DNA of 47,044 nt from Streptomyces sp. Isolate_45 (lineage in GTDB: Bacteria > Actinomycetota > Actinomycetes > Streptomycetales > Streptomycetaceae): positions 1-47,044 of the forward strand of contig NZ_JANFAK020000057.1 in the NCBI RefSeq assembly GCF_024721315.2, written 5' to 3'. A model generated the notes under the pieces. The model searched no databases. It was not told the origin of the DNA and was given only the letters and a program-made list of their open reading frames with translations. Below, in pieces: positions 32,806 through 42,900 of this stretch (positions are counted from its first letter, which is position 1; each line of letters starts with the position of its first letter). Position numbers and translations under genes: made by a program.

Positions 32806-35800
32806 TCAGGCGCTCTCGTTCGGACGGGACATGGCGGTGTCTCCTTCGGTCGGCAGCAGCCGTTCGGTCAGGGCCCGGGCGATCCGGGCGAGCGCGTCGT
32901 CGGACTGGACGAGCCCGAGGTGGTCGGAGTCGACGCCGATGCGGTCGATCCGGCCCGTCGCGTGGGGGCGCCACGACTGGGCGTCGCGGCGGGCGAGCTT
33001 CTCCGCGGACACCCGCTCCGCGGACACCACCAGCACGTCGCCGTCGAACCGGCCGGGGACGTGGCCGCGCATCAGACCCGCGTTGTTCATGAACACGTCC
33101 AGCACCGACCGCAGTTCGTCGGCTTCGAGGCGGCCCATCGGATCGCCGGTGGCGTGCAGGAACTCCCGGTAGCGGGCCGCGGGGAAGGCCCCGCCGGCCA
33201 GTTCCGCCGGCGTCACGTCGAAGCCGGCGTCACGCAGGTTGTGGGCGAACACCTCGGCCAGCGCGGGTTCCGCGCCGGCGGTGCCGCGCCGCGGGTAGGA
33301 GTCCAGCAGGGTCAGCAGCTCCACCTCCTGGCCGCGCCGGCGCAGTTCGTCGGCCATGGCGAAGGCGACGTTCCCGCCGAGCGACCAGCCGAGCAGCCGG
33401 TACGGGCCTTCGGGCTGGACCCCGCGGATCAGGTCGGCGTACTCGGCGGCCATCTCCTCCAGGGTGGCGGGCAGCGTGCCGTCACCGTCGAGCCCCGCGG
33501 CCTGGATCCCGTACAGCGGTATCTCGGCGGGCAGGTGGCGGACGAGACCCGAGTAGCACCAGCTCATCCCGGACCCGGGGTGGACGCAGAACACCGGACG
33601 TTCGGAGCCCGACGTCCGCAACGGCAGCAGGCGCTCCATCGGCTCGCGGGCACCTCCGGCGGCGAGCCGCGCCGCGAGGTCCGCGACGGACGGCGCGGCG
33701 AACAGGTCCCGCACGGTCATCACCACGTCCAGCTCGGCCCGCACCCGCTCCACCAGCCGGACCGCCAGCAGGGAGTGCCCGCCGAGGTCGAAGAACCCGT
33801 CGTCGGGGCCGACGAGTTCCAGTTCCAGTACCTCGGCGAACAGCCGGCACAGCACCTCCTCGCGCGGTGTGCGCGGGGCCCGCCCGCTCGACGCCCGGTA
33901 CGCGGGCACGGGCAGCGCGCGCCGGTCGAGCTTGCCGTTCGACGTCAACGGCAGCGCGGCCAGGACGGTGATCGCCGCGGGGACCATGTACTCGGGCAGC
34001 AGCTCCCGCAGCCGCCGGCGCAGCTCCGCCGGGTCGGCGGCGAAGCCGTGTTCCGGGACCGCGTAGCCGACCAGCCGGCGCTCGCCCGGGGTGTCCTCGC
34101 GGACCAGGACCGCGGCCTGGGCGATGCCGGGCAGGCGGGTCATGGCCACTTCGATCTCGGCGGGTTCGATGCGCATGCCGCGCAGCTTGACCTGGGTGTC
34201 GGTGCGGCCCAGGTACTCCAGTTGACCGTCCCGGTTCCAGCGGACCAGGTCGCCGGTGCGGTACATGCGGCTGCCGGGCGGCCCGTACGGGTTCGCGACG
34301 AACCGCTCTCCGGTCAGGGCCGGTCGGCCCAGGTAGCCGCGGGCGAGGCCGGGGCCGCTCACGTACAGCTCGGCGGGCACGCCGGGCGCCACCGGCTGGA
34401 GGGCCTCGTCGAGGGCGTGGACCGAGGTGTCGGCCACCGGGCCGCCGATCGGCGGGGTGACCGCGGCCGTCAGGGGGCCGCTCATCGTCGCGCAGACCGT
34501 CGCTTCCGACGGGCCGTACGAGTTGAGCATGAGCCGCCCCGCGGACCAGCGCCGGACCAGCTCGGGCGGGCAGCTCTCGGCGGCCACGACCAGGGTCATC
34601 CCGGCGGGCAGCGCCCCTTCGGGGATCAGCTGGAGCACCGCCGGCGGGATCGCGGCGTGCGTGACGGACGCGCGGACCGCCAGCTCCGCGAGCTCCCGCC
34701 CGGGAACGGTCTCCGGGGGTGCGACGACCAGCGTCGATCCGGTCAGCAGGCCCATGGACAGTTCCCAGACCGCGCCGTCGAAGGCGGGGGAGAGGTGGTG
34801 CAGGACCCGGCTGCCGGGGACGACGCCGGCGTACGAGGTGAAGATGTCGACGAGGCCGGGCAGGCCCGCGTGGGTGACGGTGACGCCCTTGGGGCGGCCG
34901 GTCGTGCCCGAGGTGTAGATGACGTAGGCCGGGTTGAACGGGGAGAGCGGGGCCGTCCGGTCGGCGTCGGCCGGGTCGCCGGCGTCCTGGCCCGCGAGGA
35001 GGACGGCCGTCGCGGGATCGTCCAGCACCAGCCGGGGCACGTCGGTGGCGGGCAGCGTGCCGCCCGTCCCGTCGGTCGTCACGAGGACGACGGGCGCCGC
35101 GTCGTGGAGCGTGCCGGTGATCCGGTCCGCGGGGTGCCCCGGGTCCAGGGGCAGGAAGGCGGCGCCGGCCTTGGCGGTGGCCAGGACGGCCACGGCCAGT
35201 TCGGTGGAGCGCGGCAGCGCCAGGGCGACGAGGCGTTCGGGACCGGCTCCGTACGAGATCAGCAGCCGGGCGAGCCGGTTGGCGCACGCGTTGAGCTGCG
35301 CGTAGGTCAGCGACTCCTCGCGCAGGACGAGGGCCTCGGCGTCGGGGCGCCGGCGGACGTGCTCCTCGAAGAGCGCGGCGAAGCCGGCCGGGGCGAGGTT
35401 CTTCGCGGGGCCCTGCGCCCGGCGCAGGACCCGCCCGCGCTCCTCGGGCCCCAGGACGTCGATGCGGCTCAGCGGCAGGGCGGGGTCCGCGACCGCCTCG
35501 ACGAGCACCCGGACGAACCGGTCGGCCAGCGCCTGGGCCGTCGAGCGGTCGAAGAGGTCGGTGCTGTAGTCGAGGACGCCGGTGATTCCGGCGGGGGCGT
35601 TGTCGCCGTCGCGGCGCTCCGACACCGAGAAGCCCAGGTCGACCTTGGCGGCGGTGGCCGCGCCGCCGGCGCGGGAGATGGTCAGCCCGCCCGGCAGGGC
35701 AAGGCCGCCCTGCGCCTCGGGGCCGCGCGGACCGGTGTTCTGCAGGGAGAGGACCACCTGGAAGAGGGGGTGGTGGGAGAGGGTGCGGGTGGGGTTGAGG

Positions 35801-38800
35801 GCTTCCACGAGGCGTTCGAAGGGGAGGTCTTGGTGGGCGTATGCGGTGAGGTCGGTTTCGCGGACGCGGGTGAGGAGTTGGGTGAAGGTGGGGTTGCCGC
35901 TGGTGTCGGTGCGCAGGACGAGGGTGTTGACGAAGAAGCCGATGAGGTGGTCGGTGGCGTCGTCGGTGCGGCCGGCGATGGGGGTGCCGATGGGGATGTC
36001 GGTGCCTGCGCCGAGTCGGGTGAGGAGGGTGGTGAGGGCGGTTTGGAGAACCATGTAGGTGGTGGTGTTGGTGGTGCGGGCGAGTTCGGTGAGTTGTTGG
36101 TGGGTGGGGGTGGGGATGGTGAAGGTGATGCGGTCGCCGTGGTGGGTGGTGGTGGGGGGTCGGGGTCGGTCGGTGGGGAGGTCGAGTTGTTCGGGGAGGT
36201 CGTGGAGGGTGTTCTTCCAGTGGGTGAGTTGTTGGCCGGCGGTGCTGGTGGGGTCGGTGTCGTTGCCGAGGAGGGCGCGTTGCCAGAGGGCGTAGTCGGC
36301 GTACTGGACCGGTAGCGGCGTCCAGTTGGGGGCTGTGCCGTTGGTGGTGCGGGTGGTGTAGGCGGTGGTGAGGTCGTGGGCGAGGGGGGTGCGGGACCAG
36401 GCGTCGCCGGCGATGTGGTGGATCAGGAGGAGCAGGACGTGCTCCTGGTCGGAGATCCGGAACAGCGAGGCGCGGACCGGTATCTCGGTCGTCAGGTCGA
36501 ACGCGTGCCGGGCCGCCGCCGCGCAGTCCCGCTCGTGGTCCGCCTCGGTCGTGTCGGCCCGCACGAGGGAGATGCGGGACCGCTCCGGACCGAGCACCAC
36601 CTGACGTGCGCCGTGCTCGTCCTCGGCGTACACGGTGCGCAGGATCTCGTGCCGGCCGACCAGGTCGTTGACGGCCCCTTCGAGGGCTTCGGCGTCGAGC
36701 GGACCCGTCAGCCGGAGCGTCGTCGGGATGTTGTAGGTCGGGCTGGGGCCTTCGAGCTGGTGGAGGAACCACAGGCGCTGCTGCGCGTAGGACAGCGGAA
36801 CGCGCTCCGGACGCGGCCGGGCGGTGAGCGGCTCGCGGGCGTCGACCGCCCGGTCCAGGGCGCCGGCGAGACCGGCGATGGTGGGCGTCTCGAAGAGCTG
36901 CCGGATGGAGAGTTCCGCGCCGAGGGTGGTGCGGATGCGACTGACCAGCCGGGTCGCGAGCAGGGAGTGGCCGCCCAGGTCGAAGAAGCTGTCGTCGATC
37001 GTCAGGTGCGGCAGGGACAGGATCTCCGCGTACAGGGAGACGAGGATCTCCTCGCGCGGGCCGCGCGGCGCACGGCCCGCGGACCGCGCCGCCCAGGTGG
37101 GTTCGGGCAGGGCCCTGCGGTCGAGCTTGCCGTTCGGGGACAGCGGGAACGCGTCGAGGGCGACGATCGCCGACGGGAGCATGTAGTCGGGCAGCCGCTC
37201 GGCCAGCCCGGCCTGGGCGACGCCCTCGTTCCAGAGAGTGCGGTCGGGCACGACGTACGCGACCAGGCGCTGGTCACCGGGCCGGTCCTCGCGGAGCAGG
37301 ACGGTCGCCTGGAGCACGCCCGGCTGGGCCGCGACGGCGGACTCGATCTCGCCCAGCTCGATGCGGAACCCGCGCAGCTTGACCTGGTCGTCCGCCCGGC
37401 CGACGAAGACGAGCTTCCCGTCGTCGTTCCAGCGGGCCACGTCACCGGTGCGGTACATGCGGCTGCCCGGTCCCCCGAAGGGGTTGGCGGTGAACCGCTC
37501 GGACGTCAGCCCGCCGCGGCCCAGGTACCCGCGCGCCAGCTGCGCCCCCGCCAGGTACACCTCGCCGTCGGCACCCGGACCCACCGGGCGCAGCCCGGCG
37601 TCCAGCACGTACAGCCGCACCCCGTGGTGCGGGGTGCCGATCGGCACCGGTCCCGACGGGACCTCGGTACCGGGCCGGATCCAGTGCTCCAGGCAGTGTC
37701 CGGTGGCCTCGGTCGGGCCGTAGACGTTCACCAGGGTCACCTCGGGCTTCGACTCGCGCCACGGTGAGAGGTGTTCGCCGAGGAGCTGCTCCCCGCCGAG
37801 GGTGAGGAGCCCGGACGGGGACACGGACTCCGGCATGGTCGCGAGGAGCGCCAGGTGCGACGGCGTGCCCTTCATGAACGTGGCGCGCAGGAAGTCCGGT
37901 TCGGCGACGGCGGTCTCGGCCAGGCTTTCCAGGTCCGACAGCCGGACGCAGCCGCCGCTGATCAGCGGGGCGTGCAGCGAGCCGACGCTCTGGTCGAAGG
38001 ACGCCGAGGCCTGCATCACGGACAGCCCCGACACGTCCGGTGCCTGGGTCTCCCGGCAGTGCCTGACGAACGCCGACAGGGCCCGGTGCTCGACGAGCAC
38101 GCCCTTGGGGCGGCCCGTGGAGCCCGAGGTGTAGATGACGTACGCCGGGTGGTGCGGGGCCGGCGGCGCGGCGCGCTCCGGGTCGCGGAGGTCGGCGGCG
38201 GAGTGCTCCCGCAGCGTCCCGGGCAGCATCGGATCGTCCATGACGAACGTCAGCGGGGCGCCGCTCTCCCGGCCCAGCTGTGCGTCCACCTCGGCGGTGG
38301 TGAGCACGAGCACCGGATCGGAGTCCTCGATCATGTGCCGGATCCGGTCGGCCGGGTAGGCCGGGTCGACGGGCACGTAGGCGCCGCCGGCCTTGAGGAC
38401 GGCGAGCATGCCGACGACGAGGTCGGCGCAGCGCGGCGCGGCGATCGCGACGAGGCGTTCCGGGCCGACGCCGAGCTGGACCAGGCGCCGCGCCAGCCGG
38501 TTGGCGCGGGCGTTGAGGTCCGCGTACGAGAGGGTGTCGTCGGGCGCGATCAGGGCCGGGGCGTGCGGGGTGCGCGCCACCTGCTCCTCGAACAGGTCCG
38601 TGAACAGCTCCGGGGCCCGCTCGTAGTCGGAGCCGCTCCACTCCTCCAGGACCGTGCGCCGTACGGCCGGGTCGAGCAGCCGGACGGCGCCCACCGGCAC
38701 CTGCGGCTGCTCGACCATGGCCCGCAGGGCGCGCCGGAACACGGCGATCACCTCGTCGACCCGCTCGGCGGTGAACAGGTCCGGCAGGTAACCCAGCGAG

Positions 38801-39996
38801 AAGCGGAGCATGTTGTCCCGGGGCAGGGCCAGCAGTCCCAGGGGGTAGTGCATCTGGTCACGGGAGTGGATCTTCAGGACGGTGGGGAGGTCCGTGGCGG
38901 TGTCCGTGCCCGGCGGCCGGCCCCGGCTGGAGTTCAGCGGGTAGTTCTCGAAGACCATCGCGGTGTCGAACAGCTCACCGGAGCCTGCCCAGCGCTGGAT
39001 GTCCGCGAGCCCGACCCACTGGTGGTCGATCAGCCGGGCCTGTTCGCGCTGCACCCGGCGCAGCAGTTCCGCGAGCGGCTCCGCCGGCCGCAGCCGCACG
39101 CGCAGCGGCAGCGTGTTCATGAACAGACCGACCATCGTGTCGATCCCGGGCAGCTCCGGCGGCCTGCCACTGACCGTCACACCGAACACCACGTCGCCGC
39201 GGCCCGTCATGTGGGCCAGGGCCAGGCCCCAGGCGCTCTGGATCGTGGTGTTCACGGTCACCCCGGTGGACCGGGCGAACCGGGTCAGCGCGGCGGTGAA
39301 CGCCTCGTCCTCCACGAAGTGGATCCGCTCCGGGGCCGCGGTGAGCGCCCCCCGGTCCGGTGCCACGATGGTCGGGGCGCCGAAGCCTTCGAAGGCCTCC
39401 GTCCAGGTGGCCTCGGCCGCGCCCCGGTCGCGGGAGTCGAGCCAGGTGAGGTACTCGCGGTACGGGCGAACCCGCGGCAGCGCGGTGACGTCACCGTGCA
39501 CCGTGTACAGCGTGAGGAGTTCGCGCAGCAGCACCGGCATCGACCAGCCGTCGAGCAGGATGTGGTGGTTCGTCATCACCAGCCGGTGGCGGCCCCCGCC
39601 CAGCCCGATCAGCGTGAACCGGATCAACGGCGGCTTGCCCAGGTCGAACCGGGTCCAGCGGTCCTCGTCGGCGAGTGCCTCCGCCGCGGCCTCCCGCCGG
39701 TCCTCCGGCAGCGCGCTCAGGTCCTCCTCACGCCACGGCACGACCACCTCGCGGGGGATCAGCTGCACCGGACGCTTGAGGCCCTCGTGCCGGAAGGCGG
39801 CGCGCAGGTTCGAGTGTCGCCGCAGCATCGCCGTGGTGGCGCCGCGCAGCCGGTGCGCGTCGACCCGGCCTTCGAGCTCGATGAAGACCTGGACGTTGTA
39901 GGCGTCCAACTCATCGGCGTCGAAGAGGTTGTGGAACAGCATTCCCTCCTGGAGCGGAGAGAGCGGAAGAATGTCTTCCAGACCTGACTTGGCCAT
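32806..39996 (-). CDS. cdaPS3: Two-module NRPS with thioesterase (CdaPS3-like): (Me)Glu - Trp - release
   Basis: A 2396-residue NRPS with domains C (about 10-440), A (465-965), PCP (Ser1011), C (1065-1510), A (1540-2035), PCP (Ser2075) and TE (2130-2390; GWSLGG Ser2205, His2359). The first A pocket reads D668 Q669 G672 K709 T732 G734 V758 G766 H767 K957 = DQGKTGVGHK, which I know as the CDA 3-methyl-Glu/Glu code. The second reads DGWAVASVCK, the CDA Trp11 code. The ATG overlaps the upstream NRPS stop (TGATG). The N-terminus MAKSGLEDILPLSPLQEGML resembles an acceptor COM domain. C1 has intact HHILLDG; C2 reads HHIAGDA. A tract from about 36410 to 35758 has foreign codon use. Confidence 0.95.
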   Translation of the reverse strand: MAKSGLEDILPLSPLQEGMLFHNLFDADELDAYNVQVFIELEGRVDAHRLRGATTAMLRRHSNLRAAFRHEGLKRPVQLIPREVVVPWREEDLSALPEDRREAAAEALADEDRWTRFDLGKPPLIRFTLIGLGGGRHRLVMTNHHILLDGWSMPVLLRELLTLYTVHGDVTALPRVRPYREYLTWLDSRDRGAAEATWTEAFEGFGAPTIVAPDRGALTAAPERIHFVEDEAFTAALTRFARSTGVTVNTTIQSAWGLALAHMTGRGDVVFGVTVSGRPPELPGIDTMVGLFMNTLPLRVRLRPAEPLAELLRRVQREQARLIDHQWVGLADIQRWAGSGELFDTAMVFENYPLNSSRGRPPGTDTATDLPTVLKIHSRDQMHYPLGLLALPRDNMLRFSLGYLPDLFTAERVDEVIAVFRRALRAMVEQPQVPVGAVRLLDPAVRRTVLEEWSGSDYERAPELFTDLFEEQVARTPHAPALIAPDDTLSYADLNARANRLARRLVQLGVGPERLVAIAAPRCADLVVGMLAVLKAGGAYVPVDPAYPADRIRHMIEDSDPVLVLTTAEVDAQLGRESGAPLTFVMDDPMLPGTLREHSAADLRDPERAAPPAPHHPAYVIYTSGSTGRPKGVLVEHRALSAFVRHCRETQAPDVSGLSVMQASASFDQSVGSLHAPLISGGCVRLSDLESLAETAVAEPDFLRATFMKGTPSHLALLATMPESVSPSGLLTLGGEQLLGEHLSPWRESKPEVTLVNVYGPTEATGHCLEHWIRPGTEVPSGPVPIGTPHHGVRLYVLDAGLRPVGPGADGEVYLAGAQLARGYLGRGGLTSERFTANPFGGPGSRMYRTGDVARWNDDGKLVFVGRADDQVKLRGFRIELGEIESAVAAQPGVLQATVLLREDRPGDQRLVAYVVPDRTLWNEGVAQAGLAERLPDYMLPSAIVALDAFPLSPNGKLDRRALPEPTWAARSAGRAPRGPREEILVSLYAEILSLPHLTIDDSFFDLGGHSLLATRLVSRIRTTLGAELSIRQLFETPTIAGLAGALDRAVDAREPLTARPRPERVPLSYAQQRLWFLHQLEGPSPTYNIPTTLRLTGPLDAEALEGAVNDLVGRHEILRTVYAEDEHGARQVVLGPERSRISLVRADTTEADHERDCAAAARHAFDLTTEIPVRASLFRISDQEHVLLLLIHHIAGDAWSRTPLAHDLTTAYTTRTTNGTAPNWTPLPVQYADYALWQRALLGNDTDPTSTAGQQLTHWKNTLHDLPEQLDLPTDRPRPPTTTHHGDRITFTIPTPTHQQLTELARTTNTTTYMVLQTALTTLLTRLGAGTDIPIGTPIAGRTDDATDHLIGFFVNTLVLRTDTSGNPTFTQLLTRVRETDLTAYAHQDLPFERLVEALNPTRTLSHHPLFQVVLSLQNTGPRGPEAQGGLALPGGLTISRAGGAATAAKVDLGFSVSERRDGDNAPAGITGVLDYSTDLFDRSTAQALADRFVRVLVEAVADPALPLSRIDVLGPEERGRVLRRAQGPAKNLAPAGFAALFEEHVRRRPDAEALVLREESLTYAQLNACANRLARLLISYGAGPERLVALALPRSTELAVAVLATAKAGAAFLPLDPGHPADRITGTLHDAAPVVLVTTDGTGGTLPATDVPRLVLDDPATAVLLAGQDAGDPADADRTAPLSPFNPAYVIYTSGTTGRPKGVTVTHAGLPGLVDIFTSYAGVVPGSRVLHHLSPAFDGAVWELSMGLLTGSTLVVAPPETVPGRELAELAVRASVTHAAIPPAVLQLIPEGALPAGMTLVVAAESCPPELVRRWSAGRLMLNSYGPSEATVCATMSGPLTAAVTPPIGGPVADTSVHALDEALQPVAPGVPAELYVSGPGLARGYLGRPALTGERFVANPYGPPGSRMYRTGDLVRWNRDGQLEYLGRTDTQVKLRGMRIEPAEIEVAMTRLPGIAQAAVLVREDTPGERRLVGYAVPEHGFAADPAELRRRLRELLPEYMVPAAITVLAALPLTSNGKLDRRALPVPAYRASSGRAPRTPREEVLCRLFAEVLELELVGPDDGFFDLGGHSLLAVRLVERVRAELDVVMTVRDLFAAPSVADLAARLAAGGAREPMERLLPLRTSGSERPVFCVHPGSGMSWCYSGLVRHLPAEIPLYGIQAAGLDGDGTLPATLEEMAAEYADLIRGVQPEGPYRLLGWSLGGNVAFAMADELRRRGQEVELLTLLDSYPRRGTAGAEPALAEVFAHNLRDAGFDVTPAELAGGAFPAARYREFLHATGDPMGRLEADELRSVLDVFMNNAGLMRGHVPGRFDGDVLVVSAERVSAEKLARRDAQSWRPHATGRIDRIGVDSDHLGLVQSDDALARIARALTERLLPTEGDTAMSRPNESA
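35758..36014 (-). repeat. 257-bp repeat, copy in the second C domain of CdaPS3-like NRPS
   Basis: It is identical to 46788-47044 except for one synonymous base (35812 versus 46842). It codes for the C-domain segment that includes GFFVNTLVLRTDTSGNP and HQDLPFERLVEALNPTRTLSHHPLFQ. The third C domain of the window (around 43650-43910) codes for nearly the same residues but with very different codons. Confidence 0.95.
35758..36410 (-). other. Tract of atypical codon use inside CdaPS3-like NRPS
   Basis: In this stretch of roughly 650 bases the coding strand is C-rich. Leu is almost always CTC, Gln CAA and Glu GAA, and the protein is unusually Thr-rich. The flanking NRPS sequence prefers CTG, CAG and GAG. 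The change is abrupt at both ends, which suggests replacement by a segment from another NRPS gene. Confidence 0.75.
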
Positions 39997-42900
39997 CAGA
40001 GGGAACCCCATTCGCTTTCGAGCCGTGAGATGTCGTCCGCGCTGAGCGAGGTGAGGGACACGTCCGAGGGCGTCAGGCCACTGGCCTCCGGCCGACGGGC
40101 GTGCTCCACCAGCGCCTTCAATGCCCTGAACCAGCCTTCGCCGAGCCCGCGGACCGCGTCCTCGGTCAGCACGCCCGCCGCGTACGTCCACACGCTGTGC
40201 AGCCGCGGCCCCTGCCCGGTGTCGTGGGCGCCCGCGACCAGCTCGACCGGGTGCCCGAGGACGGTGTCCGGGTGCTGCCCGGCCACGCCCCGGCCCACCA
40301 CGCTCCACGCGGGCGCCGCCCCGCCCTCCCGGGCGTCACGGCCGCCGGTGAACCGCCCCAGGTAGTTGAACCCGTACTCGGGGGACGGCAGGCGCGAGAA
40401 CCGTTCCCGGGTCCGGGGGTTGACGTACCGGAGCAGGCCGTGGCCCACCCCGTCGCCGGGGACCTCGCGCAGCTGCTCCTTGACCTGCTTGAGGGCGCGG
40501 CCCGCCGCCGGGCCGCCGTCCCACACCTGCGCCCAGTCCCCGCCGACCCGCGGGCTCAGCCGCACCGGGTGCATCGAGGTGAACCAGCCGGCGGTGCGGG
40601 TGAGGTCGGCGCCGGCCGCCAGGTGCTCGTGCCGGCCGTGGCTTTCGAGGTCGACGACGACCGGCGCCCCCGGGTCCTCGCCCCGGGTGCGCCGCCAGTC
40701 GGCGACCGCCAGGGCGAACGCGGTCAGCAGCACGTCGTTGATCTCGGCGTGGTAGACGCCCGGCACCCAGGTGAGGAGCGCCTCGGTGGTGTCCGCGTCG
40801 AGGTCCAGGGTGACCTGGCCCGACCCGGCGTGCGTGTCACGGACCGGGTCGATCGTGAGGGCGGCCGTGTGGTCGAGGGTACGGAGCCAGTGGTCCGCCT
40901 CCGCCTCCGTCGAGGGCCGCTCCGCGAGACCGCGCAGCGTCTCGGCCCACTGCCGCCAGCCGGTACCGCCCTCGGTGAGCGGCCGGCCGTCGTGGGCCGC
41001 GGCCAGATCGGGTACGAGGAACCTCCAGCTCACGGCGTCGACGACCAGGTGGTGCGCGACCAGGACGAGCAGTCCGTCGGTCCGCGGACCGCGGTCGAGC
41101 CAGCAGGCCTCCAGCATGCGGCCGCTCCCGGGGTCGAGCCGGTCGCGGGCGGCGGCCGCCAGATCGGTGACCGTCGTCCGCAGCGCGGCCTCGTCGAGGT
41201 CGGGGGCGCGGTGGCGGGTGAACAGGGACTCCACCGCCGGAACACCCCGCTCCGGGATGGACATCGTCCAGTCCGGGGCCACCCGCAGGCGCAGGGCGTC
41301 GTGGTGGTCGAGGAGGGTCCGCAGGGCGCCCCGCAGCCGGTCCTCGTCGAGGCCGGCGGGCACCGACACCACCACCGACTGGTTGAACGGAGCCACCGGA
41401 CCGCCGAGCTCCTTCAACCAGCCCATGATCGGCGTCATCGGGACGGGCCCGGTCGGCCCGTACACCTCGGCCGCCGCCCCTTCCGTGCCCGCCCCGTCCG
41501 CCCGCTCCAGGGACTCGGCGAGCCGGCCGACGCTCTGGTGCTCGAAGACGTCCCGGACGGAGATCGTCAGACCCTGCCCGCGGGCGCGGCTGACGAGCTG
41601 GATGGACAGGATGCTGTCGCCGCCCAGGTCGAAGAAGCCGTCGTCGACGCCGACGGACTCCAACCCGAGGGCCTCGGCGAACAGCCGGCACAGCAGCTCC
41701 TCGACGGCGGTGCCCGCCGCCCGGCCCGTGGAACGCTGCCCGTAGTCGGGCGCGGGCAGCGCCTTGCGGTCGAGCTTCCCGTTGCCCGTCAGCGGCAGCA
41801 CGTCCAGCGTGACGAACGCCGACGGCACCATGTAGTCCGGCAGCGCGTCCCGTACGAAGACCCGCAGCTCCTCCGGGTCCGCGAGCCCGCCGGCGCCCTC
41901 GGCGGCCACCAGGTAGGCCACCAGGCGCCGGTCACCCGGCCGGTCCTCGCGGACCACGGCCACCGCCTCCGACACCCCGGGGTGCCGCGCCAGGGTGGAC
42001 TCGACCTCGCCGAGCTCCACCCGGAACCCGCGGATCTTCACCTGGTCGTCGACCCGGCTGATGAACTCCAGGTCACCCCGCCGGTTCCAGCGGACGATGT
42101 CACCCGTGCGGTACATCCGCTCACCGGGCCCCTCGAAGGGGTTCGCCACGAACCGGGAGGCACTGAGCCCCGGCCGGGCCAGATAGCCGCGCGCCAACTG
42201 CACCCCGGAGACGTACAGCTCACCGGGCACGCCCGCCGGCACGGGCTGGAGGAACTGGTCCAGGACCAGCATCCGGGTGTTGGGGAACGGCCGACCGATG
42301 GTGAGGACCCCGTCCTGAAGGTCCTCCGGGGAACCCACCCGCCAGGTCGTGCAGCCGACGATGGTCTCCGTCGGCCCGTACTCGTTGAGCACGGTCATGC
42401 CCGGGTGCGCCTCCAACGCCGTGCGCACCGCCCGCCCCGTCAGCGACTCCCCGCCCAGCACCAGATCACCCAGCGGCGCGTACACCCCGGGCAGTTCGGT
42501 GATCAGCGGCAGGTGGCTCGGCGTCGCCTTCAGGAAGGTGATCTGCGGCAGGCCCGCGGGCACCTCGCCCGCCAGGTGCCGCTCGTGCAGCTCCTCCAGG
42601 TCCGCGAGGTGGACGCAGCCGCCGCTCAGCAGCGGCGCGAACAGCCCGGTCACGGTCAGGTCGAACGACAGCGGCGAATGCAGCAGCGCGTGCCCGCTCA
42701 CCCCCGGATACAACTCGGTCGACACCGCCAGGTAGTTGACCGCGGGCTGGTGCTCCACGACCACCCCCTTGGGGCGGCCCGTCGACCCGGACGTGTAGAT
42801 GACGTACGCCGCGTGCCACGGCGACAACGGACCCGTCCGGTCCGCGTCACCCAGATCGTGGGCGGGCCGCCCCGCGACCTCGGCGCGCACCCGCGGACCG

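Noticed and set aside
32776..36315. Plus-strand frame of about 1180 residues opposite the CdaPS3-like NRPS
   Set aside because: It is antisense to clear C, A, PCP and TE motifs; the translation is Gly/Gln/Val-rich filler typical of GC-rich antisense frames.
37771..39987. Plus-strand frame of about 740 residues opposite the first NRPS module
   Set aside because: Same reason: it lies opposite conserved NRPS domains and shows no protein family features.
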